DNA of 64,000 nt from Symplocastrum torsivum CPER-KK1. GTDB taxonomy: Bacteria; Cyanobacteriota; Cyanobacteriia; Cyanobacteriales; Coleofasciculaceae. Under the pieces are notes generated by a model. The model saw only the letters and a list, made by a program, of their open reading frames with translations, had not been told where the DNA came from and did not search any database. Below, piece by piece: positions 8,462-16,540 of this stretch. The stretch covers positions 1 to 64,000 of the forward strand of contig JAHHIF010000001.1 in the NCBI GenBank assembly GCA_019358875.1, given 5' to 3'. Every line of letters starts with the position of its first letter. Position 1 is the first letter of the stretch. A program made the position numbers and the translations under genes.

Positions 8462-9697
8462 ATGAATATTTTGATGCTCTCATCTACCTTCCCCTATCCA
8501 CCCAGTCGAGGAGGAACAGAGATCAGAACCTTTAACTTGCTCAAATATTTGCAACAGCGTCATGAGGTTACGCTAATTACTCAACGTCATGCAGGAATCT
8601 CAGATGCTGAAGTGGAAGAACTGCAAAATTGGGTAAGTCAGTTGATTATTTTTCCGCTACCGCCAGAACCTGATCGCAAAGCTGGGATTGCTGGGATGTT
8701 GAGTAAGGTAGGGCGCTTTGCCAACTCAGTGATTAAGGCAACGCCACCGAATGTACTCTATCGCTATTCACTGGCGGTTCAGGCGTGGGTAGATGCTTGT
8801 GTGAAAGCGGGGAAGTGTGATGTCATTACTTGCGAACATAGCGTTAATGAAATCTATGTTCGTCCTGAATTCCGTACCTCAGTGCGAACTGTCGTGGATG
8901 TCCATAGTTCGATCTATGGCTGGATTCGCAACCATCTGGAAATGGGGGCTTCCCAGAATGCATTACGCGATCGCCTTTATCTTTCTCTATTATTAGCTCG
9001 CTACGAGAAGCGCTACACTGCCAAGTTCTCCAACATTGTTGTCACCACCGAGGATGATCAACAGCAGTTTCTTCAACTCTGTCCAGATAGCCAGATTCAG
9101 GTAGTTTCCAATGGCGTGGATCTAAACCTATTTCCCTATCGTTCAGTTGATCCAGGAGGACGGGGGTTAATCTTCGTGGGCGCTATGGATGCTATCCATA
9201 ACATTGAAGCGGCCCAATTCTTTGCGCTGGAGGTGTTACCAGTGTTGCAGCAGCGCTATCCTGATGCCACCTTCAGGATTGTTGGTGCCCAACCCACTCC
9301 AAAGATTTTAAAGCTAGGGGAACGTCCCGGCGTTATCGTCACGGGTGCTGTCCCTTCAATCGTGGAATACCTACATCAAGCCACTGTATGCGTCGTACCA
9401 CTACGAACAGGTTACGGGATTAAAAATAAAACACTGGAGGCAATGGCAGCAGGGACACCTGTGGTAGGAAGCGATCGCGGTTTGGAAGGATTGGCGGTTG
9501 ATGGTGCTGATGTTCCCTTGAGGGCATTGCGGGCAAACCAAGTGCAGGAGTATGTCGAGGCAATTACCCGGTTGTTTGAAAATGCTCGGTTGAGAGAGGA
9601 ACTGTCTCAAAATGCGCGATCGCTAATTGAACAGAAATACACTTGGGAACGTGCGGGTGAGCTTTATGAACAAGTACTTTTAGGGCGTTTGGATTAG
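8462..9697 (+). CDS. GT4 family glycosyltransferase, copy 1
   Basis: A 411-residue GT-B enzyme. The N-terminus (MLSSTFPYPPSRGGTEIRTF) has the glycine-rich acceptor-side loop typical of GT4. The C-terminal donor domain holds VCVVPLRTGYGIKNKTLEAM and AGTPVVGSDRGLEG at about 308-345, the GT4 Glycos_transf_1 signature. It lacks membrane helices and probably works on the cytoplasmic face in polysaccharide or glycolipid assembly. The next gene on the same strand is a clear paralogue, separated by 351 bp. The start is the ATG at 8462 preceded by TAGGAATCTTT. Donor and acceptor cannot be read from the sequence. Confidence 0.88.
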   Translation: MNILMLSSTFPYPPSRGGTEIRTFNLLKYLQQRHEVTLITQRHAGISDAEVEELQNWVSQLIIFPLPPEPDRKAGIAGMLSKVGRFANSVIKATPPNVLYRYSLAVQAWVDACVKAGKCDVITCEHSVNEIYVRPEFRTSVRTVVDVHSSIYGWIRNHLEMGASQNALRDRLYLSLLLARYEKRYTAKFSNIVVTTEDDQQQFLQLCPDSQIQVVSNGVDLNLFPYRSVDPGGRGLIFVGAMDAIHNIEAAQFFALEVLPVLQQRYPDATFRIVGAQPTPKILKLGERPGVIVTGAVPSIVEYLHQATVCVVPLRTGYGIKNKTLEAMAAGTPVVGSDRGLEGLAVDGADVPLRALRANQVQEYVEAITRLFENARLREELSQNARSLIEQKYTWERAGELYEQVLLGRLD

Positions 9698-10048
9698 GAT
9701 CGTAGTAACTCAATCGTTTAGGTAAAGGGGAAAGGAAGCTTTCACAGCGTTTCATCGTCCTGCCAAAAGATGCTGTAAAAAGTCAGGATTGATAACACTT
9801 GGCAATCTACAGCGATGTTTTATTTAAGACTTGGCATGAAATATCCTGAAAAACTTGCAAACGATTGATTTATGATTTAAATCCTTTTGCTTGGTAATAT
9901 ATATAGCACCAAAAAAGTTAAAAAATATTAACTAAAATATTATTTGAGCTTAAATGCAAATACTAGAACAATCAGGAAGTACGATGACCTAGACGAGAAA
10001 TTCTCCCTCAATAAGTTTATTGCAGTATCTTGAAAAACTTAACAGTCT
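9698..10048. other. Intergenic region between the paired glycosyltransferases
   Basis: This is a 351-bp AT-rich stretch with no open frame that looks coding. It includes TAATATATATAG and long A/T runs that could serve as a promoter for the second glycosyltransferase. The two genes may therefore not be strictly co-transcribed. I see no repeat or RNA structure of note. Confidence 0.35.
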
Positions 10049-11266
10049 ATGAAGATTCTTATGCTTTCTTCTACGTTTCCTTATCCACCAACACGAGGCG
10101 GAACTCAGGTAAGGACGTTCAATTTACTGAAATATTTGAGTGGGAGTCATGCGATTACCTTAGTGACTCAGCGCTCAGAAGAAGTCATAGATGCGGAAGT
10201 GGAAGAACTGCAAAAATGGGTAGATGAATTGGTGATTTTTCCTCAACCACAGGTATCAGAGGGGGAGAAAAGCTTATTAGGGAAAATGCAGCGCTTCACT
10301 ACGTTTTTACAACAGGGAACGCCTCTAAGTGTACTGGATCGCTACTCCACAGAGATGCAGGAATGGATAGATGAGGCAGTAAAACTTTCAACTTTTGAAG
10401 TGATTACCTGCGAACATAGTGCTAATGAAATCTACGTGCGACCAGAATGGCAGCAACAACTACGAACAGTTGTGAACATTCATAGTTCTGTATATGGAAC
10501 GCGCCGTGTTCAGTTGGAAACAGGAGCCTCAGAAAATCAACTTAAAGACCAATTGAATTTGCCATTGTTGGCTCGTTATGAGGAGCGATATTGTTCTAAA
10601 TTTGCGGCAATTGCTGTTACAACACCGGAAGATCGGCGTCAGATTGCAACGTTCAACCCAGAGGCAGAAATTGCGGTGATTCCGAATGGTGTTGATTTTG
10701 CACTGTTTCCAAAGCGCCTCTCTGACCCTGGAGGACACCACTTAATGTATATCGGGGCAATGGATAACCAACTCAATATTGATGCCGTGCGATTTTTTAG
10801 CTTAGAGGTGTTCCCAGAAATTTTGCGACGATATCCAGAGGCAACACTAGAACTGGTAGGGAAAAAGCCAGTGCCAGAGGTTTTGGAATTGGAGGAATGC
10901 CCAGGTATTACTGTAACGGGACAGGTGCCGTCGATGGTGGATTATCTGCACAAGGCAACTGTTTGTGTCGTGCCAGTCCGGACTGGTGTTGGGATTAAAA
11001 ACAAAACACTGGAAGCACTAGCGGCAGGGGTACCTGTGGTAGGAAGCGATCGCGGTTTGGAAGGACTAGCAGTTGATGGTGCGGATGTTCCTTTAAGAGC
11101 ATTACGGGCGAATGAACCAACAGAGTATGTGTATGCGATTAGTCGGTTATTTGAAGACCGCCAACTACGAAAGCAACTCTCAGAAAATGGGCGATCGTTA
11201 ATTGAGGCAAAATACACTTGGGAACGCGCTGGTAAGCTATATGAACAGGTGCTAACAGGACGTTGA
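10049..11266 (+). CDS. GT4 family glycosyltransferase, copy 2
   Basis: A 405-residue paralogue of the preceding gene. It keeps the same N-terminal loop (MLSSTFPYPPTRGGTQVRTF) and the same donor-site block (GVGIKNKTLEALAAG, then VPVVGSDRGLEG). The nucleotide sequence is also closely alike over about 10996-11110 against 9427-9541, while the middle domains have diverged (for example around residues 70-110). Such tandem pairs usually add successive sugars to one glycan. Function and membrane association are as for copy 1. The ATG at 10049 is aligned with the start of copy 1. Confidence 0.88.
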   Translation: MKILMLSSTFPYPPTRGGTQVRTFNLLKYLSGSHAITLVTQRSEEVIDAEVEELQKWVDELVIFPQPQVSEGEKSLLGKMQRFTTFLQQGTPLSVLDRYSTEMQEWIDEAVKLSTFEVITCEHSANEIYVRPEWQQQLRTVVNIHSSVYGTRRVQLETGASENQLKDQLNLPLLARYEERYCSKFAAIAVTTPEDRRQIATFNPEAEIAVIPNGVDFALFPKRLSDPGGHHLMYIGAMDNQLNIDAVRFFSLEVFPEILRRYPEATLELVGKKPVPEVLELEECPGITVTGQVPSMVDYLHKATVCVVPVRTGVGIKNKTLEALAAGVPVVGSDRGLEGLAVDGADVPLRALRANEPTEYVYAISRLFEDRQLRKQLSENGRSLIEAKYTWERAGKLYEQVLTGR

Positions 11267-11639
11267 GACAACTTTCTTTGATGTCAAAGGATATCGGTAA
11301 ACAGTCGCGTAAGCTTTTGTATTTTGTCTATGAAGCTTTCTTAAATTCTTGACGAAAGCAGAATTGATTGTTAGGTTCGTAAGAGATACCTGAAACATCC
11401 GCATTTGATATAAAACGTGGGTTGCTGTCTCAACTTCAGAATTATTTATCTAAAACAAGGTAATTCTGTGGTTAAGACATTGACCGACACAAAAGCACAG
11501 TTTCTTGTGTGCTTGGTATAAATTAATTTTGCTTTAAGGAACTTTTTCTTTGAGAGTCCTTGGAGCAACAACCTGCTGATTCTAGATGCGTGATTTACTA
11601 ATGCTGTTGAGGTAAAAATACATATCTAAATGCAGAAGT
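11267..11639. other. Intergenic leader of the NYN-RNase III gene
   Basis: A 373-bp stretch without a gene. It contains an imperfect hairpin AGCACA...TGTGCT at about 11490-11510, followed closely by TATAAATTAATTTT, a plausible promoter -10 region. The leader to the next start codon is long (more than 100 nt), which leaves room for RNA-level autoregulation. That would be typical of RNase III genes, but it is inference. Confidence 0.35.
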
Positions 11640-12800
11640 ATGAAACTCATAAAAGACCAAAGAAACGATTTGAAAAATATCGTTTCCCTTTATTGGGATT
11701 GTCAAAACGTTAAAATAACGCCAGAGCGAGCGGAGTTTTTACTGGATTTTGCCAATGAGCAAGGACACCTGGTTCGCCAAAAGGCTTACTCAAATTGGCA
11801 GCGTGAAAACCGAACTTATGCAAAACTTTTAAGCAGCATTGGTTTTCAACGAATTAATGTTTCCTCCACTGCCAAAAATAGTGTAGACAACAAGTTGATA
11901 GTTGATTGTATTGAAGAGGTATATAGCATTGAGGCGGCTGATACTTTTATTATTGCATCAGGAGATGGAGACTTTACTAGCTTAGGTCATGTCCTGAAAA
12001 ACAGAGGAAAAAAGGTAATAATCTTTGCTCAGCAAGGTGGAGTAAGTCAAAGTCTACTTGATATTGCAGATGAATCTCACATCATTGAAAGATTAGATGA
12101 AGTTCCAAAGCTCCCACCTTTCCGAAATCCTTCTTACTTAGAGCAAGCACTCAATCACAGTTCATATATTAATGAAAATCCCAGCGCAGGTGAAGACAAC
12201 GAGCGATTAGAGTTTCTTGGTGATGCTGTACTGAATTTCCTTAGCGGTGCGTTCCTCTATAACTTTAGTCCAGAACTAAAGATGAACGAAGCTCAACTGA
12301 CTCGTCTGCGATCTATGTTGGTGGATGAAAAGCAATTGGCAAAGTTTGCAAAAGAACTGAATTTGGGTAGACGAATACGATTAGGTAATGGTGCAATAAA
12401 AGAAGGAGGACGCAAAAATGTATCGTTGCTCAGTGATATATTTGAAGCCGTTGTCGGTGCATACTTTCTTGATTCAGGTATTGAAGCAGTTCGTACTTTG
12501 GTTGAACCTTTATTTAATTCTGTAGTAAAAGATATCGTTACTCCTCAGTCTGATATTAGCTCTGATATTCTTGACCCTAAAAGTCGATTTCAACAATTAG
12601 TGCTGGCAAATCTTGACCCAACACCGCCTAAATATATAACCGACCGATCTGGTGGGACGGACAATGCCCCAGAGTTCACCTCCAAGGTGTTTGTGGGTGA
12701 GAAAGAGTGGGGAGAAGGCAAGGGTCGCAGCAAAAAAGATGCTGAAAAGGCGGCGGCTGAAGCGGCGTTAGTTAATGCGAAGAAACGAGGGCTAGTGTAG
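11640..12800 (+). CDS. NYN domain-RNase III-dsRBD fusion ribonuclease
   Basis: A 386-residue protein with three nuclease-related parts. Residues 14-152 are a NYN/PIN-like domain (LabA/DUF88 type) with acidic site residues in LYWDCQNVK (D20), SVDNKLIVD (D83, D89) and IASGDGDF (D109, D111). Residues 158-300 are an RNase III domain. It has the signature NERLEFLGDAVL at 187-198 (E191, D195) and the second catalytic pair in LLSDIFEAVVG (D266, E269). Residues about 311-386 are a double-stranded RNA-binding domain ending in GRSKKDAEKAAAEAAL. All acidic residues expected for both active sites are present, so it could cut double-stranded and single-stranded RNA. Ordinary cyanobacterial RNase III (about 230 residues) lacks the NYN part. 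No operon partner is evident. Confidence 0.9.
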   Translation: MKLIKDQRNDLKNIVSLYWDCQNVKITPERAEFLLDFANEQGHLVRQKAYSNWQRENRTYAKLLSSIGFQRINVSSTAKNSVDNKLIVDCIEEVYSIEAADTFIIASGDGDFTSLGHVLKNRGKKVIIFAQQGGVSQSLLDIADESHIIERLDEVPKLPPFRNPSYLEQALNHSSYINENPSAGEDNERLEFLGDAVLNFLSGAFLYNFSPELKMNEAQLTRLRSMLVDEKQLAKFAKELNLGRRIRLGNGAIKEGGRKNVSLLSDIFEAVVGAYFLDSGIEAVRTLVEPLFNSVVKDIVTPQSDISSDILDPKSRFQQLVLANLDPTPPKYITDRSGGTDNAPEFTSKVFVGEKEWGEGKGRSKKDAEKAAAEAALVNAKKRGLV

Positions 12801-12841
12801 AGATATAGATTTAAGGTTTCTACAAGAACTAATAAGTAGTA

Positions 12842-12866
12842 GTAGAGTGGGCACTACCCACCCTAC
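12842..12866. repeat. GTGGG...CCCAC hairpin repeat
   Basis: An imperfect palindrome with 10-bp arms (GTAGAGTGGG and CCCACCCTAC, one G-T wobble) and the loop CACTA. It lies 40 bp after the stop of the RNase III fusion gene, so it may stabilise or terminate that transcript. Similar GTGGGCAxTGCCCAC palindromes are dispersed in filamentous cyanobacterial genomes (recalled, not checked). Confidence 0.5.
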
Positions 12867-13320
12867 AGGTAGAGGTTCTGCGTAAGTCCTGTTCTTGAAG
12901 AGATGATGCATAACAAAACTACACCCTGCACTTAAACAGACAGCATAATAAACTTCTGTTAAACGTTAGCGCTAAACAATTATCGTTGCTATAGAATTTT
13001 GGTACAGTTGGCTACAAACCACTAGCTGCTACCACTGGTTAGCACTAAGCAGCCCTTAGCTTTCTGACCTAGGTTAAAAACGCTTAATACTACTTACTGA
13101 CCACTATTCAGTAGCTATCTAGTCATAGCCGTCTCAACCGCTCACTTATTGCAAGTTGGGCGGAAAATTTAACTTCATTTTAGATACGGTGTGAGATTTG
13201 TTCAGCTTGTTGATATTGCGGCTGAGGTGAGTGCATTGCTAAAGACAGTAATGAAACCTGAAGCAAGAACTCTCCAAATCAAGGCCGCTTGGATTAAGAA
13301 GATTTAGGAAAACAAGGATT
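12867..13320. other. Intergenic region, no gene seen
   Basis: This is about 450 bp between the RNase III fusion and the pentapeptide protein. It is T/A-rich, with several short TAGC and CTACT words and no convincing open frame or RNA structure. The promoter of the pentapeptide gene is probably near its downstream end, before the AAGGA ribosome-binding site. Confidence 0.35.
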
Positions 13321-13893
13321 ATGAAAACGCAAGACCTTTTGAACCATTACGCCGCGAGAGAGTGGGATTTTCGGGAGGTGAATTTGGCTGAAGCTGTCCT
13401 CAGTGGCGTTAACCTGAGTCGGGCTGATTTGAGTCGAGCTGATTTGAGTCGGGCTGATTTGAGCCACGCTGAATTGAGTGGCACGTCTCTCCATCAAGCT
13501 AACCTGACGAATGCTGACTTAAGTGGGGCTGATTTGACTGGAGCAAATTTAACCGAAGTCAATTTAATTGGTGCCGATTTGAGTGGGGCAAACTTGAGCG
13601 GTGCTGACTTAAGTAAGGCTGATTTACGTTGCGCCAACCTTCATCATGCTAATCTCAGTGATGCGAACCTAACGGACGCTGAACTTAGTGGGGCAGATTT
13701 GAGTGGGGCTTCCTTGAGGAATGCAACTGTCAAGGGCGCAACCTTAATTGGTGCTGATTTAATTGGTGCTGATTTAACTGGGTCAGATGTGATTGAGACA
13801 GAGGTGAATCGGGAAGCAACGTCGAGTGGTGTATCCCACAAGTGGGTGACGTGGAACGGCAGTTGCCCAACAAACGGCAGTTGTCCAACATAG
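13321..13893 (+). CDS. Pentapeptide-repeat protein
   Basis: A 190-residue protein. Residues about 18-160 are uninterrupted A(D/N)LSx repeats (ADLSRADLSRADLSH, GANLSGADLSKADL), which fold as a right-handed quadrilateral beta-helix. The N-terminal start region (LNHYAAREWDFREVNL) is the usual cap of cyanobacterial members. No catalytic residues exist; the family acts by binding or mimicry and its target here is unknown. The C-terminus carries a duplicated NGSCPT hexapeptide, produced by a tandem repeat in the DNA just before the stop. An AAGGA site precedes the ATG. A strong hairpin follows at 13914. Confidence 0.9.
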   Translation: MKTQDLLNHYAAREWDFREVNLAEAVLSGVNLSRADLSRADLSRADLSHAELSGTSLHQANLTNADLSGADLTGANLTEVNLIGADLSGANLSGADLSKADLRCANLHHANLSDANLTDAELSGADLSGASLRNATVKGATLIGADLIGADLTGSDVIETEVNREATSSGVSHKWVTWNGSCPTNGSCPT

Positions 13894-13913
13894 GCAGGGC
13901 TGACGCACTACCA

Positions 13914-13959
13914 CCACATATAGTAGGGGCGCACAGCTAGGCGCCCCTACTATATGTGG
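13914..13959. repeat. Perfect 19-bp inverted repeat hairpin
   Basis: The arms 13914-13932 and 13941-13959 (CCACATATAGTAGGGGCGC and its exact complement) flank the 8-nt loop ACAGCTAG. It sits between convergent genes (pentapeptide stop at 13893, TPR stop at 14005) and probably ends both transcripts, although no strong T-run follows on either strand. The GTAGGGGCGCACAGCT core resembles a palindrome that I recall as dispersed in cyanobacterial genomes, so it may equally be a mobile palindrome used as a terminator. Confidence 0.75.
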
Positions 13960-14004
13960 CTGGGGTTTTGTGATTTAGAAATTATTCATAGTTTTCTCAA
14001 GGTT

Positions 14005-15006
14005 TCAGCTACCAAAAACCAACGCTTTGAACTCCTCAGTGTCCCGGATACTGTCAAAGTCTGAATCAGTTTTGGCTAGCGCTTGATATTCAACGGGATT
14101 AAGCTCAATCACTTGTTTTAGGGAAGCGATCGCTAACTTTACATCACCCAGCAACGCATAGCAGCACGCTTGGTTGTACAACGCATATTCATCCTCTGGC
14201 TCAGGTTCTAGCGCTTTGTTGTAGCCAATAACGGCTTCCTGATAACAGCCCAACTGCCGCAGCAACTCACTGCGCTTGTACCAACTCCAGAAATCTGACG
14301 GTTTGATTTCTAACGCTTTGTCGTAACTTGCGATCGCTTCTTCAAGGTGCCCCCAGTGGCGTAAAGCATCGCCCCGACGATACCAACTCCAAAAATCTGA
14401 TGGTTCGTTCTCCAGTGCTTGGTCGTAGCTGTTAACCGCTTCCTGGTATTGTCCTATCTGCCGCAGAGCATCACCCAATCGGTACCAACTCCAGTAGTCA
14501 TCAGAGCGTACTTCTAACGCTTTCTTAAAACTTGCGATCGCTTCTTCAAACCAATCCAAGTCTTCCAACGCTACACGCCCTCGGTTGTACCATGCCCAGT
14601 AATCTCGTGGTCGTGCTTCCAAGGCTTTATCATAGCTAGCAACTGCATCCTCATAGCGTTCAAGGTGACGCAATATGCTCCCTCGCTCACACCAAGCCCA
14701 GTAATCAGTAGGCTTTTCTTCTAGGGCTTTGTCATAGCTAGCCAACGCTTCTTCATAACGTCCTAAGGCATCTAGAACATCAGCCCGCCAGTACCAAGCC
14801 CAATAATCATACGGCTTGTATTCCAAAGCTTTGTCGTAGCTGAAGAGCGCATCTTCGTAGTGCCTGCTATCACGCAACGCATTGCCCTGCTGATACCAAT
14901 CCTGGTAGCTATCGGGTCTGCACTCCAGAATTTTGTAGACCGTGTAGGATAAAGGTCGCTGCCTAGGCATCACTCTACTCATCTTCAACTCTCTTGTTCG
15001 TGACAT
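14005..15006 (-). CDS. TPR-repeat protein with aromatic-rich repeats
   Basis: A 333-residue protein made of about eight tetratricopeptide repeats of 34 residues. Most units contain (D/S)YDKALE-P-DYWAWY, for example residues around 60-75. The repeated DYWAWY/DFWSWY motif gives an unusual aromatic ladder on the superhelix. The tail (LNPVEYQALAKTDSDFDSI) is a standard ending for cyanobacterial TPR proteins. No signal peptide or enzymatic domain is seen, so it is a scaffold or adaptor. Several Met codons cluster at the N-terminus (15006, 14982, 14970); the first is used here. The neighbours are unrelated. Confidence 0.88.
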   Translation of the reverse strand: MSRTRELKMSRVMPRQRPLSYTVYKILECRPDSYQDWYQQGNALRDSRHYEDALFSYDKALEYKPYDYWAWYWRADVLDALGRYEEALASYDKALEEKPTDYWAWCERGSILRHLERYEDAVASYDKALEARPRDYWAWYNRGRVALEDLDWFEEAIASFKKALEVRSDDYWSWYRLGDALRQIGQYQEAVNSYDQALENEPSDFWSWYRRGDALRHWGHLEEAIASYDKALEIKPSDFWSWYKRSELLRQLGCYQEAVIGYNKALEPEPEDEYALYNQACCYALLGDVKLAIASLKQVIELNPVEYQALAKTDSDFDSIRDTEEFKALVFGS

Positions 15007-15214
15007 CGGTTTGGCAAAACCAGCTACTGAATCTCAAGCAAATAGCTTTCAGCGATTAGCTCTCAGCTAGGAGTTGAATGAGTTTAACCCCCACAATCAT
15101 AGGAGCCTCAAACCCGCTAATAGCTGACCGCTCTCTAATGAAGAGTAGCATTGCTTTGAGGGCATTAACAGCATGGCTTGTAAGTGTCTCGACTATCAAG
15201 TATCAAGTTAATCA

Positions 15215-16429
15215 ATGTTACCGACTGAACTACTCATTAATCGACAAAATGGTGAAGAAATCATTCCGAAACGGTTGCCGATTAACCCAGAAAGCTGTGC
15301 GATCGCGAATGAATTAATTATCGGGTTTCAGGAAGCCGTTGGCGGTACCCAAGGGGAACTCGATCGCAAGTTGTCAGAGTTGGAAGGCGACAGCCCCGAC
15401 TACCGCCTCAAACGAGGGCTTGCCCATCTTCTCAAAACCAGCTTCTGCACGTTTGAAATTGTCAGCCCCCTGGAACCTCCTTTACTGCGGCAGAGAGTCT
15501 TTGCCCTTGCTGCCCAATCCGTTCCCAGCCCTCAGGCAACCGAGGCAACCCTCGAACACTTGAGCCTTGCCCTTAGTAAAGAGTTAAACCGTGAAATTGT
15601 ACCCCAGCAAATTCGGACTGGACTCTACGCAGATTTACAAGAAAATCGCATTCTCACCCAATTTGATGACCCTGCACCAGAGGCACTGCTGCACCGCTAC
15701 AACTTGTCTCAAGTGCAGGGAATCTTCTACCGCGCTAGTCAGATGACGCTGAATGCTCACCGGAATGTCCCTGGCGAGTATAAGCTCTTATTTCGCTATT
15801 TGAAGTTGTTTCAACTGATGACCTACATTGAAGGTGACGCTGACCATGGCTTCACAATTACCATTGATGGCCCAACCAGTTTATTTAAGCCGAGTACCCG
15901 CTACGGTTTAGCGATCGCAAAATTACTTCCAGCCTTGCTGCACGTTACAAAATGGAGTCTCAAGGCTACCTTACAAAGTCGCGATCCTTACACAGGTGCT
16001 AGGAGAACTGGGCGTTTTAGTCTCAATGACAAATGTGGCTTAGTCACTCACTATCCTCCTGGTAAGCCCTATGACAGTATGTTAGAAGCTGCCTTTGCTA
16101 ACCGTTGGAACTCCTTGAAAACAGAGTGGGTGCTAGAGCGAGAAGTTGACCTTGTCCCCATCCCTGGTAGTGTGATGATTCCTGACTTTCGCCTTGTTCA
16201 TCCCGATGGGCGTGATTACTTACTGGAAATTGTTGGCTACTGGCGACCAGAGTACTTACAGAAAAAATTTGCTCAGGTGCGTCGTTCGGAGTGCGATAAC
16301 TTGATTTTGGCGATTTCTGAGCGACTAAATTTAGAAAAAGCGGGTATCAAAATGGCAAATGTACCCGCCAAGATTATCTGGTTTAAGGATAAACTTTCTC
16401 CAAAAGCCGTGCTGGAAGTTTTGGACTGA
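15215..16429 (+). CDS. DUF790 family nuclease (Bax1-like)
   Basis: A 404-residue protein of the DUF790 family, whose archaeal member Bax1 is a structure-specific nuclease working with the XPB helicase. The N-terminal half has a helical core (SQVQGIFYRASQMTLNAH at about 166-183). The C-terminal nuclease core has MLEAAFANRW near 287, IPDFRL near 322, and LLEIVGYWRPEYLQKK near 335-350. This is a PD-(D/E)xK arrangement with the expected acid-acid-lysine series. No XPB-type helicase gene is next to it in this window. The ATG at 15215 precedes LPTELLI, the usual start context. Confidence 0.85.
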   Translation: MLPTELLINRQNGEEIIPKRLPINPESCAIANELIIGFQEAVGGTQGELDRKLSELEGDSPDYRLKRGLAHLLKTSFCTFEIVSPLEPPLLRQRVFALAAQSVPSPQATEATLEHLSLALSKELNREIVPQQIRTGLYADLQENRILTQFDDPAPEALLHRYNLSQVQGIFYRASQMTLNAHRNVPGEYKLLFRYLKLFQLMTYIEGDADHGFTITIDGPTSLFKPSTRYGLAIAKLLPALLHVTKWSLKATLQSRDPYTGARRTGRFSLNDKCGLVTHYPPGKPYDSMLEAAFANRWNSLKTEWVLEREVDLVPIPGSVMIPDFRLVHPDGRDYLLEIVGYWRPEYLQKKFAQVRRSECDNLILAISERLNLEKAGIKMANVPAKIIWFKDKLSPKAVLEVLD

Positions 16430-16540
16430 GTTTTTGTGAGTTTCTGTGAGTTTCTTATAACACCGTTAAATTAAGGAAAAAGAGCATATAGCAGTTAGCG
16501 GTCAGCTATCAGCTATCAGCATTAAGAATAAATCGATCCT

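Noticed and set aside
13294..13841. Minus-strand frames opposite the pentapeptide gene
   Set aside because: They are mirror artefacts of the repeat-rich coding sequence.
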